Assembly: GCF_000518885.1 (NCBI RefSeq)
Contig: NZ_JAEL01000008.1
Span: 1 to 64,000, forward strand
Reading direction: 5' to 3'
DNA from: Bacillus sp. J33
GTDB lineage: Bacteria; Bacillota; Bacilli; Bacillales; Cytobacillaceae
DNA length: 64,000 nucleotides
The notes under the pieces: generated by a model
Database searches by the model: none
What the model was told of the DNA's origin: nothing
The model's input: the letters and a program-made list of their open reading frames with translations, nothing else
Program-made: the position numbers and the translations under genes
Shown: one piece after another, positions 8,395 through 17,167 of the stretch
Numbering within the stretch: position 1 is the first letter of the stretch
Layout: every line of letters starts with the position of its first letter

Positions 8395-8823
8395 ACGCCC
8401 CTTTTTCTTTTATATATAAATTCTCCCTTAAATGTGGATGTTTTTAATGACATTTTGCTAAAACAATATTTTATTACCCTTCATTTGTATTCCATAAACC
8501 TATACTTTCATTTTTTTTCAATAATTTCTAATGATAATAAGTCATCTTTTGATAAAAGTTCCATACAGATAATAAATGAATAGAATTAATAAAATGACAA
8601 ATATAAATAACCTCTTTTTGCCCAGCCCCTTCCTTCCTTTCTCCCCCAATGCTTCCCTAACCATTAAAAGAAGACCTTTATCAAACTTTTAAGAAATTAA
8701 CAGAGATAAAATAAAAGAAATCACAAATAAACAGCTAATTAAATAAGGAATTAACATAAACACAGGCTGTACCATGATATATTAAGATATCCACAGGTTT
8801 AGATTCGGAAGAATAGAGGAAAT
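8395..8823. other. AT-rich intergenic region
   Basis: About 430 bp without a supported gene. It contains ATATCCACA at 8787-8795 (one base from the DnaA box TTATCCACA). Upstream of the STAS gene no convincing promoter was recognised. Confidence 0.4.
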
Positions 8824-8860
8824 AAAAAAAGCAGCTCTTTAAAAGAGACCGCTTTTTCTT
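8824..8860. terminator. Bidirectional hairpin terminator
   Basis: AAAAAAA-GC(A)GCTCTTT-AAAGAG(A)CCGC-TTTTTC: a stem with A-run and T-run on either side, functional-looking on both strands. It lies beyond the rep-like gene's own terminator. Confidence 0.5.
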
Positions 8861-8896
8861 GCAGGTGCATTTTAAATTATAAGAAGGCAGAAACAC

Positions 8897-8933
8897 GAAA
8901 AGCCCTGTAAAACTTTCATTTTTTTACAAGGCT
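8897..8933 (-). terminator. Terminator of the rep-like gene
   Basis: Minus strand: GCCTTGTAAAA, loop, TTTTACAGGGC, then TTTTC. It sits immediately after the stop codon at 8936. Confidence 0.7.
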
Positions 8934-8935
8934 GT

Positions 8936-10060
8936 TTATATATTAAATTTTGCAAAGTCCGGTTTTTCTCCTGTTAATAGAAATTGTTCCACTTTTGCAT
9001 CATGAATTAATTCATAAGGTATTTTCTTAAGTAAAGAAATGAAATCCTTTCGGAATGCTTTTCTAAATAGTGCTCCCAGGGAATGGATTCTAAAAGTTGA
9101 TCTGAGAGCTCTCTGTTCATTTATGTAGGTGCCAATGCTGTCTATACAGTCAAGAAAATACCTTTTTATTGATTTTTCAAGATTGAAAGAATCATTATTC
9201 TTTATGAATTTAACCTTATCATAAACCTCTTGTTTAAAAGATATCATAATATCAAACTGATCACGTGGCCTGTATTTTAGCTTATGGCCGTCGAGAAAAT
9301 AGGTTAATTCATGTGAAAGCATCGCTATAAGGTTATCTACCTTAAATTCCTCGCTGCTTTGCTCCTTAACACATTCCTCTTTCAAGGTAATCCAAACTTT
9401 CCTTATCCAAACCTGATTCCCGCGGTACTGAAGTCCCTCATATTGAATGTGGAACAGAGGTTCAAGAAGAGCCAATACTTCCCTTACCCTCTTTGCATTT
9501 TTATTTAACTGCTTCTTTAATGTAGACATATTTCGGGATTGTCTGAGTATCTTTAAGTCTATATCTTCTCTTTTAGACATGGCTGTGCGGAATTGGTTAA
9601 ATAAGGACAACATTAGCTCAATTGCCTCTGGGTTTGAAGTTCGAACCAATTCTGCAAAAATATTTGTTTCAAAGAGTGAATGAGGAATTAGAAGGTAATT
9701 TAACTTACCTTCTTCCGCACCAGGGTTATTATGCTTTTCAATGTCCTTTAGAACTAAGACAGCAGCGCCATTTTGGATTTCCTCTTTTACAAAATGGTAT
9801 TTCTCTAAATATAACTTCCCGGAATATAAAGAGGAATAAGGAATTTGAAGCTTTTTTGCCCAGTAGGAAAGGTTGAATTCTTTCAAAACTCCCCTCTGGT
9901 TTTTCTCCATGGCCAGCTGCTTGAGCATAGTTAAGTAAACGACGTAAGCAGAAGCTGGTGGCCGTTCGAATGATTGATCTCTTAGGAAATGAAATTCTTT
10001 TAAAATAGATTGGTGCATTCTAAATCCGTCAATCTTAACCTTTTTCATGCCAAAGCTCAT
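8936..10060 (-). CDS. Putative plasmid-type replication initiator (winged-helix, 374 aa)
   Basis: 374-aa basic protein with the look of a two-winged-helix theta-replication initiator. A first helix-turn-helix is at about residues 64-95 (NLSYWAKKLQIPYSSLYSGK, then YLEKYHFVKE) and a second at about 170-210 (RNMSTLKKQLNKNAKRVREVLALLEP). The N-terminus SFERPPASAYVVYLTMLKQLA is typical of firmicute Rep-like proteins; the alpha-helical C-terminus is unassigned. It is divergent from a second large DNA-binding protein across a spacer full of iteron-like repeats, and a TGGTGCATT repeat unit lies inside its own 5' coding region (10011-10019). Function is inferred from context and HTH layout. The start at 10060 has a weak ribosome site, and the ATG at 10048 is possible. 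Confidence 0.55.
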   Translation of the reverse strand: MSFGMKKVKIDGFRMHQSILKEFHFLRDQSFERPPASAYVVYLTMLKQLAMEKNQRGVLKEFNLSYWAKKLQIPYSSLYSGKLYLEKYHFVKEEIQNGAAVLVLKDIEKHNNPGAEEGKLNYLLIPHSLFETNIFAELVRTSNPEAIELMLSLFNQFRTAMSKREDIDLKILRQSRNMSTLKKQLNKNAKRVREVLALLEPLFHIQYEGLQYRGNQVWIRKVWITLKEECVKEQSSEEFKVDNLIAMLSHELTYFLDGHKLKYRPRDQFDIMISFKQEVYDKVKFIKNNDSFNLEKSIKRYFLDCIDSIGTYINEQRALRSTFRIHSLGALFRKAFRKDFISLLKKIPYELIHDAKVEQFLLTGEKPDFAKFNI

Positions 10061-10924
10061 TTCTTTAAATTATTGGGGTATCGCTGCAGATTAAACTGCG
10101 CAATACATTCTTTGGTGCATTTATTAAAATACTTCTTCGGAATACGGCTTGCCTCACTCATTTTGCAGACTAACCGCTGAGGGATGTTCCCCCAATATAT
10201 ATAAGGGTCCCATTAAACTTATATGTTGAAATTAGTATATCTCAATCGAATTTTGGAATTTGTACCTCTCTAGAGAAAATGCACCACTGATAAAATCTTA
10301 AATAAACATTGATATAAAAGGGTTTAAAAAAATTTTATAATTTTTTTCTTATACAGTTTCCGCTAAGTTTTGCACCAATCATTTTAAAATGCACCACTAA
10401 TCAAGAATGCGATAAATAGGCATGAACTATTGGTATTGTTAGGTTTTACTATTAAAAATAGATAAATATAGCATACAGGTTCCGCTAGAAATTTATTTGG
10501 CTGGTGCATTTTTAGATGTACAGGTTCCGCAGGAATAGTTATCCAAATTTTTGTTCTGTAACACGCATTATGTATTGGAAAACTATTTTTATTGGTAAAT
10601 CAACATTTTTTACCCAAACAGTTTCCGCTAGAAACTAAAAAAATGGTGCATTTTAATGGTGCGTTTTTTTATTTTTCCATACAGGTTCCGCTAGAAAATA
10701 GAATAGGCTGCCTCCTTACCCATACACCTTCCGCAGAAAACATTCTTGCTTCAACCGGCTGCAAAACGCTGAAACTATTGAAATATAAGGGTTTTTGGAG
10801 TTTTTTTATTTAGGGAATATAAATGAAGTGGTGCATTTTTTGCTGTTTGTGGTGCATTTTCTTCTATTTCTTCAAGCAGGTTGGTGCATTTGAAGCTTTT
10901 ATTTACCTTGGCCTGGTGCATTTT
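10011..10924. repeat. Iteron-like family B, TGGTGCATTTT (about 12 units)
   Basis: Units on the plus strand begin at 10011 (inside the rep-like gene), 10113, 10502, 10644, 10657 (GCG variant), 10829, 10850, 10882 and 10914. Inverted units (AAAATGCACCA or TTTTGCACCA) lie at 10277-10287, 10368-10377 and 10387-10397. A near-match AGGTGCATTTT also lies at 8863-8873, beyond the far end of the rep-like gene. The inverted units flank the AT-rich tract at 10300-10350. The last four plus-strand units fall in the leader of the downstream gene, consistent with autoregulation. Confidence 0.8.
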
Positions 10925-10975
10925 GTTATTATTAAGAGGTTGAAAATCACCCCTTTCATTAAGGAGGTTCAAAGA
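10061..10975. other. Putative replication origin between two divergent rep-like genes
   Basis: 915-bp non-coding spacer holding both iteron-like families. An AT-rich stretch at 10296-10350 could serve as an unwinding element. TTATCCAAA at 10539-10547 is one base from a DnaA box. These are the usual parts of an iteron-controlled theta origin. No partition genes are visible in the window, so it may be the active origin of a large plasmid, or a relic of an integrated one. Confidence 0.5.
10353..10739 (+). repeat. Iteron-like family A, ACAGGTTCCGCTAGAAA (six units)
   Basis: Six direct units: 10353-10367 (ACAGTTTCCGCTAAG), 10475-10491, 10520-10535 (GCAGGAA variant), 10618-10634 (ACAGTTTCCGCTAGAAA), 10681-10697 and 10724-10739 (ACACCTTCCGCAGAAA). 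Spacing is irregular (122, 45, 98, 63 and 43 bp), unlike classic phased iterons. The sequence is unrelated to family B with which it interleaves. Confidence 0.8.
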
Positions 10976-12724
10976 ATGAAATATGAAGAAATACCCGAAC
11001 ATTTAATATTAAATTATGAAGCTTTGAAAATTGTTCTTTTTGAGGAAATCAAAGCGCTTTTTATAAATCGGCCCCATGTTTTATCTAAGTGGAGCAAATT
11101 TGCTTATCAAATGACAAAAGAAGAAATTTTAACTCAAAAACCCACTGAGGAAATGCGGTCGTTTGGAGTGCTCATTTCTCTCTTCACAGAAGCGTTTTTT
11201 CACCAGAAGCCTATAACAAAGGAAATGGTCAAAGAAGTTGTATCTACATCTGGAGATACAATTAAAGCCTTCTTAGCAGGCCATCTCTATCAGGAGTTTC
11301 CGAATGTAGAGGTTAAATACAGCGTTAATGATACCAAGATAGAGGAAGTACTCGAAAAGGATTACATAGTGTCCAGCACAAATATGGATTTTCATCTGAT
11401 GAGAGACATGGTCACAAAAAAGAATGGCTTTAAAGAGGGAGAAACAGGATATTTAGCAACAGAAATAATTGATAACCGCGGTAATGTCAAGGGTGTAGCT
11501 GAGCTGCGGCCCCATGAAATGCAGACCGAATTGACCATTGAACAGCAGATGTGGCTGGAAAGCTTAGGTGAAACGCTAAACTCATTAGACGATCTAACTG
11601 CCGATTTATTTGATTTAATATCCTATTTGTGGCTTACACAGCCAAAATCAAGTGATGGATACATAGAATTTCATAGTAATGACGCCTTGCGATTGAGAAA
11701 TATAAAAAAGAGAAGCTTTGCTGGTAAAGAATTTGATTACCGGGAGGAAGATCGTTTTAATATCATGAGAAGGGTAGCAGCTCTTTCAAGTATTTGGGTT
11801 TCCCTGGGAGATCAAACCATTAAAATAGTGAATACTGCAGGCCTTCAGGATAGTGAACTCTATAAATTTAAGGACTTTCAAAAAATGTTTGAAATCGGCA
11901 AGATCCGTGTAGCTTATGATAAGGATACTGGAGAGGCAAAAGGAATTTATGCGGTTCAGGTTCGCCCTACTTCTATTCTAACCCCTTATTTAGAAGGTCC
12001 AAAAAAGACGCTTGGAATATTAGACTTAAAGGTCTTTAAATATAATCACTCTACACAAAGGGCTCATAAGCGCCTGACAAGATATTTGAATTTACAATGG
12101 AGAATCAGAACAGCCAGAAATACATTAGGACAGCCTTTTAAAGTCAGTACCCTCCTCAAAGAAATGGATTTCTCTTCGCGCTATAATGGAGTGGCGCTTA
12201 GGGATAAGTTTGAAAACACGCTGGATGACTTGCAAGCGGATGGAATTATAAAAAAATGGCTGTATATAGACGAGATAAATGAAGAAATGGTGGGAAAAAG
12301 AAATTGGGTTAAGGAATATTGGGGGAAGCTCAATGTTCATATCATGCCTGCCGATTATATAGTAAAGGAAAATAAAAAAATCCTTTCTTCTCAGTCTGAT
12401 TTAAGCCATAAACGAATTGGGGCACCCCTAAATCAAACCGCAGCAGCTAAAGAAGTTATAAGGACTTCAGCTGGAATGGCTCATGATCAAGAAGAAAATT
12501 TAACGAAGTTCCAGCCGGAAAATAGTTCAAAACAGCCGATTACCTTAACCCCTGAAAAAATGAAAGAAGCGCTGGACTATCTAAACATCAGTATTAGGCA
12601 AGCTGCAGAAGAAATTGGAGTAGCTCACACCACCCTCTCCCGTTACATAAAGAGAGAAAATAAAAGGCAGAACAAGAAAAATGATGAAAAAATGCTGAAT
12701 TGGTTAAAGGAGAAATTTCTTTGA
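10976..12724 (+). CDS. Large DNA-binding protein of the replicon module (582 aa, C-terminal HTH)
   Basis: 582-aa mostly helical protein I cannot assign to a named family. The C-terminus (about residues 525-582, TPEKMKEALDYLNISIRQAAEEIGV...) contains a clear helix-turn-helix (SIRQAAEEIGVAHTTLSRYI) followed by a very basic tail. The middle has winged-helix-like parts (QPFKVSTLLKEMDFSSRYNGVALRDKF) after basic KRLTRYLNLQWRIRTARN. I chose ATG at 10976 because AAGGAGG stands at proper spacing; the upstream in-frame extension to 10823 is simply translated repeat units. It is divergent from the 374-aa rep-like gene across the iteron spacer, so it is probably a second initiator or copy-control factor. 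It is followed at once by a perfect terminator. Confidence 0.6.
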   Translation: MKYEEIPEHLILNYEALKIVLFEEIKALFINRPHVLSKWSKFAYQMTKEEILTQKPTEEMRSFGVLISLFTEAFFHQKPITKEMVKEVVSTSGDTIKAFLAGHLYQEFPNVEVKYSVNDTKIEEVLEKDYIVSSTNMDFHLMRDMVTKKNGFKEGETGYLATEIIDNRGNVKGVAELRPHEMQTELTIEQQMWLESLGETLNSLDDLTADLFDLISYLWLTQPKSSDGYIEFHSNDALRLRNIKKRSFAGKEFDYREEDRFNIMRRVAALSSIWVSLGDQTIKIVNTAGLQDSELYKFKDFQKMFEIGKIRVAYDKDTGEAKGIYAVQVRPTSILTPYLEGPKKTLGILDLKVFKYNHSTQRAHKRLTRYLNLQWRIRTARNTLGQPFKVSTLLKEMDFSSRYNGVALRDKFENTLDDLQADGIIKKWLYIDEINEEMVGKRNWVKEYWGKLNVHIMPADYIVKENKKILSSQSDLSHKRIGAPLNQTAAAKEVIRTSAGMAHDQEENLTKFQPENSSKQPITLTPEKMKEALDYLNISIRQAAEEIGVAHTTLSRYIKRENKRQNKKNDEKMLNWLKEKFL

Positions 12725-12754
12725 GATCACATAGCCATGTGATCTCATTTTTTA
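12723..12754 (+). terminator. Rho-independent terminator
   Basis: Perfect 10-bp stem GAGATCACAT/ATGTGATCTC with loop AGCC, then ATTTTTT. It overlaps the stop codon of the 582-aa gene. Confidence 0.9.
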
Positions 12755-12811
12755 TCGGAGGAGAAGCTCTTCAAGCAACAGAAATTTATATTAGATAACA
12801 GCCTTTATCGA

Positions 12812-12880
12812 TTATTGATTGGCTTTCTTTACCCGCTCAGCCACTGTTACTGTACGTTTCGCTTGATGTTTTACAGCTGC
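12812..12880 (-). pseudogene. Decayed 3' gene fragment
   Basis: The minus strand reads AAVKHQAKRTVTVAERVKKANQ then stop. In a neighbouring frame just upstream it reads DFEMFQQL. This looks like the basic C-terminus of a lost gene broken by a frameshift. The family is not recognised, and it sits directly upstream of the glpT promoter. Confidence 0.3.
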
Positions 12881-12911
12881 TGAAACATCTCAAAATCAGG
12901 ATTTCTAGGTA

Positions 12912-12940
12912 TTGACTCCGCTTCCGCATGAATGTAATAT
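12912..12940 (+). promoter_or_regulatory. Sigma-A promoter of glpT
   Basis: TTGACT (12912-12917), 17-bp spacer, TAATAT (12935-12940). It would give a leader of about 130 nt ending at the glpT ribosome site and containing a terminator-like hairpin. Confidence 0.75.
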
Positions 12941-12978
12941 AAACCTCATGACAAGTTAAGGATGATGGAGATTTGGAG

Positions 12979-13033
12979 ACTCATACTTTGTACGCCTTTT
13001 TTTTGAAAGGGTGTATTTAGTATGAGTTTTTTT
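12979..13033 (+). promoter_or_regulatory. Leader terminator upstream of glpT (GlpP-type antitermination candidate)
   Basis: A long hairpin with perfect outer arms ACTCATACT (12979-12987) and AGTATGAGT (13019-13027), paired inner parts (GTACGCC/GGGTGTA with wobble) and a following TTTTTTT. In B. subtilis, glp operons including glpT carry such leader inverted repeats, and the GlpP protein with glycerol-3-phosphate allows read-through. GlpP control here is inferred from that precedent; the hairpin itself is plain. Confidence 0.7.
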
Positions 13034-13078
13034 GTGCTTCTCATCTTAATTGGTCAAAGAATAATAGGAGGGTTACGA

Positions 13079-14446
13079 ATGTTAAGTTTTTTTAGGCCTG
13101 CACCAGCAGTTGAAAGGCTGCCTGATGAGAAAATAGATTCTGAGTATAAAAAACTTAGAATGCAAGTTTTCCTCGGAATCTTTATTGGCTATGCTGCGTA
13201 TTATTTACTTCGTAAAAACTTTTCGATTGCCATGCCATATCTAATTGAAGAGGGTTTTACCAAGACGCAATTAGGGTTCGCCCTATCAGCAATCTCCGTT
13301 TCTTACGGAATTAGCAAGTTTGTAATGGGGACGGTATCAGATAGGAGTAATCCCAGATATTTTATGACAGCTGGGCTGCTCATGTCCGCTGCTGTTAGTT
13401 TACTTATGGGTTTTGTACCGTTTTTTACATCTTCTGTAGCTATTATGTTTATTATGTTATTTTTAAATGGCTGGGTCCAGGGGATGGGCTGGCCGCCAGC
13501 AGGCCGTACGCTTGTTCACTGGTTTAGTGTGAGTGAAAGAGGGAGCAAAACGGCATTATGGAACGTTGCTCATAATGTTGGAGGCGGATTAATGGCTCCA
13601 CTTGCTGTAGCAGGTGCTGCGATATTTGCATCATTTATAGGCCCTTCTGCTTCGGGCTATGAAGGTATATTTATTTTGCCTGCTTTTGTTGCAATTGGTA
13701 TTGCCATTATTACATTCATGCTGGTTCGTGATACACCGCAGTCAGTAGGTCTTCCGCCCATTGAAGAATACCGTAATGACTACCCATCAAAAGATAAAAA
13801 AACGTTTGAAACGGAACTGACCACAAAAGAAATTCTTTTTAAATATGTATTAAACAATAAATGGGTATGGGCAATTGCAATAGCCAACATATTTGTTTAT
13901 TTCGTTCGATACGGTGTGCTTGATTGGGCGCCGACTTACTTAAGTGAAGAAAAAGAATTTAATATGGACAAATCCAGCTTTGCCTATTTTTTATATGAGT
14001 GGGCTGGTATTCCAGGCACACTATTAGCTGGATACATTTCTGATAAGGTATTTAAAGGCCGTCGAGGTCCTGCAGGTTTTGTATTTATGCTGGGAGTATT
14101 GGTTGCAGTACTAGTTTACTGGTTTAACCCGCCCGGAAATTCTGTTATTGATATGATCTCACTTATTGCAATTGGTTTCTTAATTTATGGGCCAGTCATG
14201 TTAATTGGGCTGCAGGCACTTGATTATGTTCCGAAAAAAGCGGCAGGTACTGCTGCAGGTTTAACCGGATTATTTGGGTATTTAGGCGGCACAGTTGCTG
14301 CTAATGCTTTAATGGGTATTGTTGTTGACTATGCTGGATGGAATGCAGGTTTTATTTTATTAACAGCTTCCAGTCTGCTGGCTGCTTTGATTTTCGTGTT
14401 GACGTGGAATGTACGTGGTCAAGAGGTCGTACGCTCTTCCAACTAA
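13079..14446 (+). CDS. glpT: Glycerol-3-phosphate transporter GlpT
   Basis: 455-aa MFS protein of the organophosphate:phosphate antiporter family, importing glycerol-3-phosphate in exchange for phosphate. It shows about 12 membrane segments and the hallmark N-terminal stretch FKPAPH-like ([12 protein letters not shown]), [11 protein letters not shown] with the substrate-site Arg near residue 45, [15 protein letters not shown], and [20 protein letters not shown]. The start at 13079 has AGGAGGG ahead; an in-frame ORF from 13022 begins inside the leader hairpin and is not used. It is preceded by a sigma-A promoter and leader terminator and followed by a strong terminator, so monocistronic; the partner gene glpQ is absent. 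Confidence 0.95.
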   Translation: MLSFFRPAPAVERLPDEKIDSEYKKLRMQVFLGIFIGYAAYYLLRKNFSIAMPYLIEEGFTKTQLGFALSAISVSYGISKFVMGTVSDRSNPRYFMTAGLLMSAAVSLLMGFVPFFTSSVAIMFIMLFLNGWVQGMGWPPAGRTLVHWFSVSERGSKTALWNVAHNVGGGLMAPLAVAGAAIFASFIGPSASGYEGIFILPAFVAIGIAIITFMLVRDTPQSVGLPPIEEYRNDYPSKDKKTFETELTTKEILFKYVLNNKWVWAIAIANIFVYFVRYGVLDWAPTYLSEEKEFNMDKSSFAYFLYEWAGIPGTLLAGYISDKVFKGRRGPAGFVFMLGVLVAVLVYWFNPPGNSVIDMISLIAIGFLIYGPVMLIGLQALDYVPKKAAGTAAGLTGLFGYLGGTVAANALMGIVVDYAGWNAGFILLTASSLLAALIFVLTWNVRGQEVVRSSN

Positions 14447-14499
14447 AAGCGATATATTTTTATATATAGAACGTTTGCCTCGAATTTGTTCATTGACCG

Positions 14500-14536
14500 G
14501 AGGGTGTCCAAAAGATTTTTTGGACACCCTCTTTTA
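14500..14536 (+). terminator. glpT terminator
   Basis: AGGGTGTCCAAAA, short loop, TTTTTGGACACCCT, then CTTTTA. A strong stem 55 bp after glpT. Confidence 0.85.
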
Positions 14537-14578
14537 TGTTGTGCTTCTTCAAAAGCCCATACTAACCTTTTTCTCAAA

Positions 14579-14678
14579 AGCTCTTTTCTCATAGGTTGTT
14601 ATTTTTACTTAAAAATTTTGTCCGTTGATTAAACTTAGTTTGCCACCCAAAAAGCAACAAACTTTACGAAAACAGCCT
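14579..14678 (+). repeat. MITE-like intergenic repeat, copy 2 (short form)
   Basis: Both ends of the family are present (AGCTCTTTTCTCATAGGTTG to CAACAAACTTTACGAAAACA), but the GC-rich core is missing: CCGTTGATT joins directly to AAACTTAGTTTGCC. Confidence 0.75.
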
Positions 14679-14760
14679 TCTCTAAAGAGTTAAATTCGTC
14701 TGGATCGGCAGCTGGCCTTGAACTTTAGCACCTGTTAAGTGTATATCAACTGTTCACCTT

Positions 14761-15825
14761 TTATAAGCAACTCATTACAGTATCTCCAAATGACCTAACA
14801 TCAGACAAATAATCATATCCCTCCGGTGAACCAAAACTATTAAACATACGGACTGCTACCAAACTTTCCTGTGGAATAACTAACAATGTTACACCTGTAT
14901 AACCGAGTATTTGAAATGAACCTTTAGGTACTTTCTCACCAATCTCGGTTTTCTTTGCAGGTAAATCTTTAACAAACCATAAGAAGCCATTTTGCGGCAG
15001 GTCCCTATCTATACTTGCTGGGCTTTGAATAGAAGCAGCCATCTGTATCAATTTCTTTGGAACCATTTGTTTTCCATTAATGTTCCCTTTTTTTAAATGT
15101 AAATAACCCCAATAAGCTAATTCTCTTGCCGAAACGTACATATTCATTTTGTCGCCTTCTGTACTATCACTTGTTTTCCAATTTACATCTCCCTCCTGTC
15201 TTAGAATTACATCAACCAATTTTTCATGCTTGTTTGCATACCAATTCGATTCAGTTAAGCCTAAAGGATTAAAAACTTGCTCATGTATAATTTCAGAAAT
15301 GGTTTTATTCGTTGTTCGTCTTACTATATTGGTTAAAGCATTTATTCCGGCTTGTCTATATGACCAATTTTCCCCTGCTGGATACTCGCGATAAATAATG
15401 CCATCCTTTTCATCCAAACCGTGTGTATGTGTTACTAAATGCCTTATCGTTGTGTCCTTCCAAATTTCTTCTTCAAGTTCTGGCAAATATTTTAATACTA
15501 AGTCATCTATATCGTGGATGTGACCATAATGTACAGCGTATGTCGCTGCAAAACCAATATAGCTTTTTCTTACAGATGCTGCGTGGAATTGAGTATCTTC
15601 CTGTACTGTCCTTGCATTGCTTTTGTTGGATTGCTTTCCGATATACTCTTCCAAAACAATTAAATCATTATGAATAACAAAAGCGGAAGCTCCGGAACAA
15701 ATGACACGGTCAAATGTGTCTTTAACGTGATTTAATATAGGTGAAAAACGACTGTCACGTTTATACTCGAGAAACAAATTCATTACCTCCAAATGGATGT
15801 AGAGTGGATAATTAATAAATTCCAT
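14761..15825 (-). CDS. Beta-lactamase-fold serine hydrolase (class C / penicillin-binding-like)
   Basis: 354-aa protein of the beta-lactamase/transpeptidase-like (AmpC/EstB) family. Motif 1 is SVRK at residues 84-87 (catalytic Ser and Lys), in FHAASVRKSYIG. The Tyr motif appears as WSYRQAG (about 154-160), the usual YxN being YRQ. A late GYTG resembles the third motif position. IRHLVTHTHGL and PLGLTESNW are family landmarks. No signal peptide is seen, so it is cytoplasmic; such proteins are often esterases or peptidases of unknown substrate. ATG at 15825 has only a distant ribosome site; the in-frame ATG at 15783 follows GGAGGT but too closely. Confidence 0.8.
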   Translation of the reverse strand: MEFINYPLYIHLEVMNLFLEYKRDSRFSPILNHVKDTFDRVICSGASAFVIHNDLIVLEEYIGKQSNKSNARTVQEDTQFHAASVRKSYIGFAATYAVHYGHIHDIDDLVLKYLPELEEEIWKDTTIRHLVTHTHGLDEKDGIIYREYPAGENWSYRQAGINALTNIVRRTTNKTISEIIHEQVFNPLGLTESNWYANKHEKLVDVILRQEGDVNWKTSDSTEGDKMNMYVSARELAYWGYLHLKKGNINGKQMVPKKLIQMAASIQSPASIDRDLPQNGFLWFVKDLPAKKTEIGEKVPKGSFQILGYTGVTLLVIPQESLVAVRMFNSFGSPEGYDYLSDVRSFGDTVMSCL

Positions 15826-16058
15826 GCAGTTTTATATTTATCCTTTATTATCATCACTGAATAGTGAATGTTCTTCCTTTAACCTGCCTTATATACCTCA
15901 TCCTGTTGAATCTAGTTTAATTTTTCCTAAAAGGTTACCTCCTTGTATATACTTTCATTTTTTCTATTTTCGGTTGATAAAATATCGGGTGAAATAGCTA
16001 AAGCTAAATAATGTAAGAGATCATGTTATGGTTATATAATGAGAGAAAAAACATGTAA

Positions 16059-16937
16059 ATGGAATGGCAGAAGCAACATGAAGCTGCACGATGTATAACT
16101 TGGTTAAAGGAGCTGAATGAATTGCTTGTGAAGAAAAAGTCCTCCAGGGGAGAAAAAAATGGTGTTTGCTATTTAAATGGGGAGATCAGATTCGGTCGTG
16201 TAGCATTAAATGTCTACAGTTACTTATTGGATGGAGTATTAATCGATACTGGAGCTCAATCCTTACATAAATATTTTAAAGCCTTTATTGATGAAGCTGA
16301 TTTTGACCAAGTTATGATCACTCATTTTCATGAAGACCATACAGGCTGTGCCGCATATGTTGAACAATCCAAGAAACTGCCAATATATTTGCATGCAAAA
16401 ACAATTCATTATTGTGCACAATGGGCAGATTATCCCTTATACAGACAATTCTTTTGGGGAAGGCGAAAGCCATTTCATGCTCTAACAATGCCTGAATCGT
16501 TAGCTTCGAGAAATGCGAGGTGGGATGTCATTGATACTCCAGGACATGCTTTTGACCACAAAGCTTTTCTTAATCGGAATACTGGTCAATTATTTACAGG
16601 TGATTTATTTGTCAGCGAGCGTACAAAAGTTGTTTTAGCAGAAGAAAGCATACCTGACATTATTCGCTCATTGGAACGGGTTTTAGCTTATGATTTCCAG
16701 GATGTATTTTGCAGCCACGCAGGATTTGTGGAAGGTGGACGCGGGGCTCTTGAGCGAAAACGGGACTACTTAGTATCGATTCAGCATGATGTACTGACAC
16801 TGCAAAGAAACGGGTACTCAGCTGAGGCAATCACCAATCAGCTCTTTCCGAAAAAATACCCTATTATAAAACTTTCTGGCGGAGAATGGGATTCCCTGCA
16901 CATTGTCACATCGATACTAAATGAAGGAAATACATAA
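16059..16937 (+). CDS. Metallo-beta-lactamase-fold hydrolase
   Basis: 292-aa MBL-fold protein. The zinc-binding motif HFHEDHTG is at residues 89-96. Later ligands are probably the His of DTPGHAFDHK, the Asp of FTGDLFV and the His of CSHAGFV. Such proteins are hydrolases of varied substrates (thioesters, lactones, phosphodiesters); nothing here specifies one. The C-terminal 60 residues form a helical cap typical of lactonase- or thioesterase-like MBLs. No signal peptide. The first 30 residues are less conserved in appearance, so the true start could lie a little downstream. It stands alone between oppositely oriented genes. Confidence 0.8.
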   Translation: MEWQKQHEAARCITWLKELNELLVKKKSSRGEKNGVCYLNGEIRFGRVALNVYSYLLDGVLIDTGAQSLHKYFKAFIDEADFDQVMITHFHEDHTGCAAYVEQSKKLPIYLHAKTIHYCAQWADYPLYRQFFWGRRKPFHALTMPESLASRNARWDVIDTPGHAFDHKAFLNRNTGQLFTGDLFVSERTKVVLAEESIPDIIRSLERVLAYDFQDVFCSHAGFVEGGRGALERKRDYLVSIQHDVLTLQRNGYSAEAITNQLFPKKYPIIKLSGGEWDSLHIVTSILNEGNT

Positions 16938-16988
16938 TGTTGTTAGGCTGCCATAAGTATCCGATTCTTAGTTAACTGCCTGTTTAGC

Positions 16989-17023
16989 GGAAAAAAAAAA
17001 GAACTGCCGCAATGACAGCTCTA
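16989..17023 (-). terminator. Terminator of the terC-type gene
   Basis: Minus strand: AGAGCTG, loop TCATTGCGG, CAGTTCT, then TTTTTTTTT; seven pairs with one G-T. Confidence 0.7.
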
Positions 17024-17167
17024 ATTAGAGTGGAAAGGGGCCAATCCCCTGTTCCCTGCTATTAAAATATGGCCAGGATGATAATAAATGCTGCTGCTCC
17101 AAAGAGGTACGATTACAATAATGTCTTTTATTTGCCCTAGTGCTAACTGATTAACATGTTCTGCTCC

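Noticed and set aside
10011-10924. CRISPR array
   Set aside because: The repeats are short (11-17 bp), irregularly spaced, in both orientations and of two families; no cas genes.
10823-10975. N-terminal extension of the 582-aa protein (open frame before 10976)
   Set aside because: It is translated family-B repeat units; the strong ribosome site is at 10961-10968, just before ATG 10976.
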